A stretch of DNA of 64,000 nucleotides from Lachnospiraceae bacterium (lineage in GTDB: Bacteria > Bacillota > Clostridia > Lachnospirales > Lachnospiraceae): contig JAFZQU010000004.1 in the NCBI GenBank assembly GCA_017620255.1, positions 1-64,000 of the forward strand. Reading direction: 5' to 3'. Position 1 is the first letter of the stretch. Each line of letters opens with the position of its first letter. The position numbers were made by a program, and so were the translations under genes. Shown one piece after another: positions 63,991 to 64,000 of the stretch. The notes below the pieces were generated by a model that had not been told where the DNA came from, made no database searches, and worked only from the letters and a program-made list of their open reading frames with translations.

Positions 63991-64000
63991 CGGTTCAGGG

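Noticed and set aside
1-64000. tRNA, rRNA, insertion sequences, prophage or integrase genes
   Set aside because: None found on either strand; the region reads as core chromosome.

Overview
The window is about 64 kb of ordinary chromosomal DNA, near 50 percent G+C, densely packed with long operons. It looks like an anaerobic gut- or rumen-type Clostridia, most likely Lachnospiraceae. The grounds are a type III glutamine synthetase, the [FeFe]-hydrogenase maturation set HydE/HydG/HydF, a two-domain NAD synthetase, a complete LIV-type amino-acid ABC transporter, Gram-positive style AGGAGG ribosome sites, intrinsic terminators and many c-di-GMP and hybrid-kinase genes. This placement is inference; there is no rRNA, tRNA, prophage, IS element or cas gene in the window.

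Layout. 0.3-2.4 kb: glnN (+). 2.4-10.8 kb: a long minus-strand operon hflK-hflC-aminotransferase-hisC-small membrane protein-methyltransferase-hslO-nadE. 10.9-13.1 kb: AEC transporter (+) and glycerate kinase (-), converging on a shared terminator. 13.5-17.7 kb: hydrogenase maturation operon TM1266-like regulator-hydE-hydG-hydF (-), behind a promoter and an internal terminator that look like an attenuator. 17.9-27.8 kb: minus-strand genes for a hybrid histidine kinase, Gfo/Idh oxidoreductase, orphan metal ABC permease, clostripain-like protease, GNAT, Fe-alcohol dehydrogenase, CrtI-like flavoenzyme and TetR regulator. 28.0-28.4 kb: an array of six palindromic units with a 64-bp period; two more units lie at 13.3 kb. 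28.5-31.3 kb: phosphatase and 7TM hybrid kinase (-). 31.4-34.1 kb: membrane protein and DMT transporter (+). 34.1-38.9 kb: livJ-H-M-G-F operon (-), whose binding protein appears circularly permuted. 39-43 kb: Pr6Pr-like protein and YgjP metallopeptidase (+), then DUF218 and GGDEF-EAL (-). 43-50.3 kb: HD-GYP protein, a 1428-residue propeller hybrid kinase and a receiver protein (+). 50.3-53 kb: a Cys-codon leader peptide/attenuator followed by metY and cysK (+). 53-55.2 kb: iscU-iscS (-) divergent from an Rrf2 regulator (+). 55.3-61.5 kb: O-antigen polymerase-like protein, DUF1836, DegV, hemolysin III, 2-hydroxyacid dehydrogenase and DHH phosphoesterase. 61.5-63.9 kb: a TIR-TM-beta-propeller protein (-).

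How the genes work together. The 50-55 kb block is a sulfur module: MetY and CysK make homocysteine and cysteine, IscS/IscU spend cysteine on Fe-S clusters, and an Rrf2 regulator sits beside them. The metY and iscS promoters carry the same bases around the -35 element, and metY is also preceded by a ribosome-mediated attenuator. HydE and HydG are radical-SAM Fe-S enzymes and so consumers of that pathway. The 40-50 kb block is a signalling cluster with c-di-GMP phosphodiesterase-type domains of both classes.

Most notable items: the permuted LIV binding protein, the cysteine attenuator, the 64-bp-period palindrome array, several apparently leaderless genes with an extended -10 six bases before ATG, the terminator-bearing leader before the hydrogenase maturation genes, an NadE whose glutaminase catalytic motifs look degraded, a protease with a Tyr/Asp/Glu-rich tail, and the TIR-propeller protein. 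All functional calls rest on motif recognition by eye; no database search was run.
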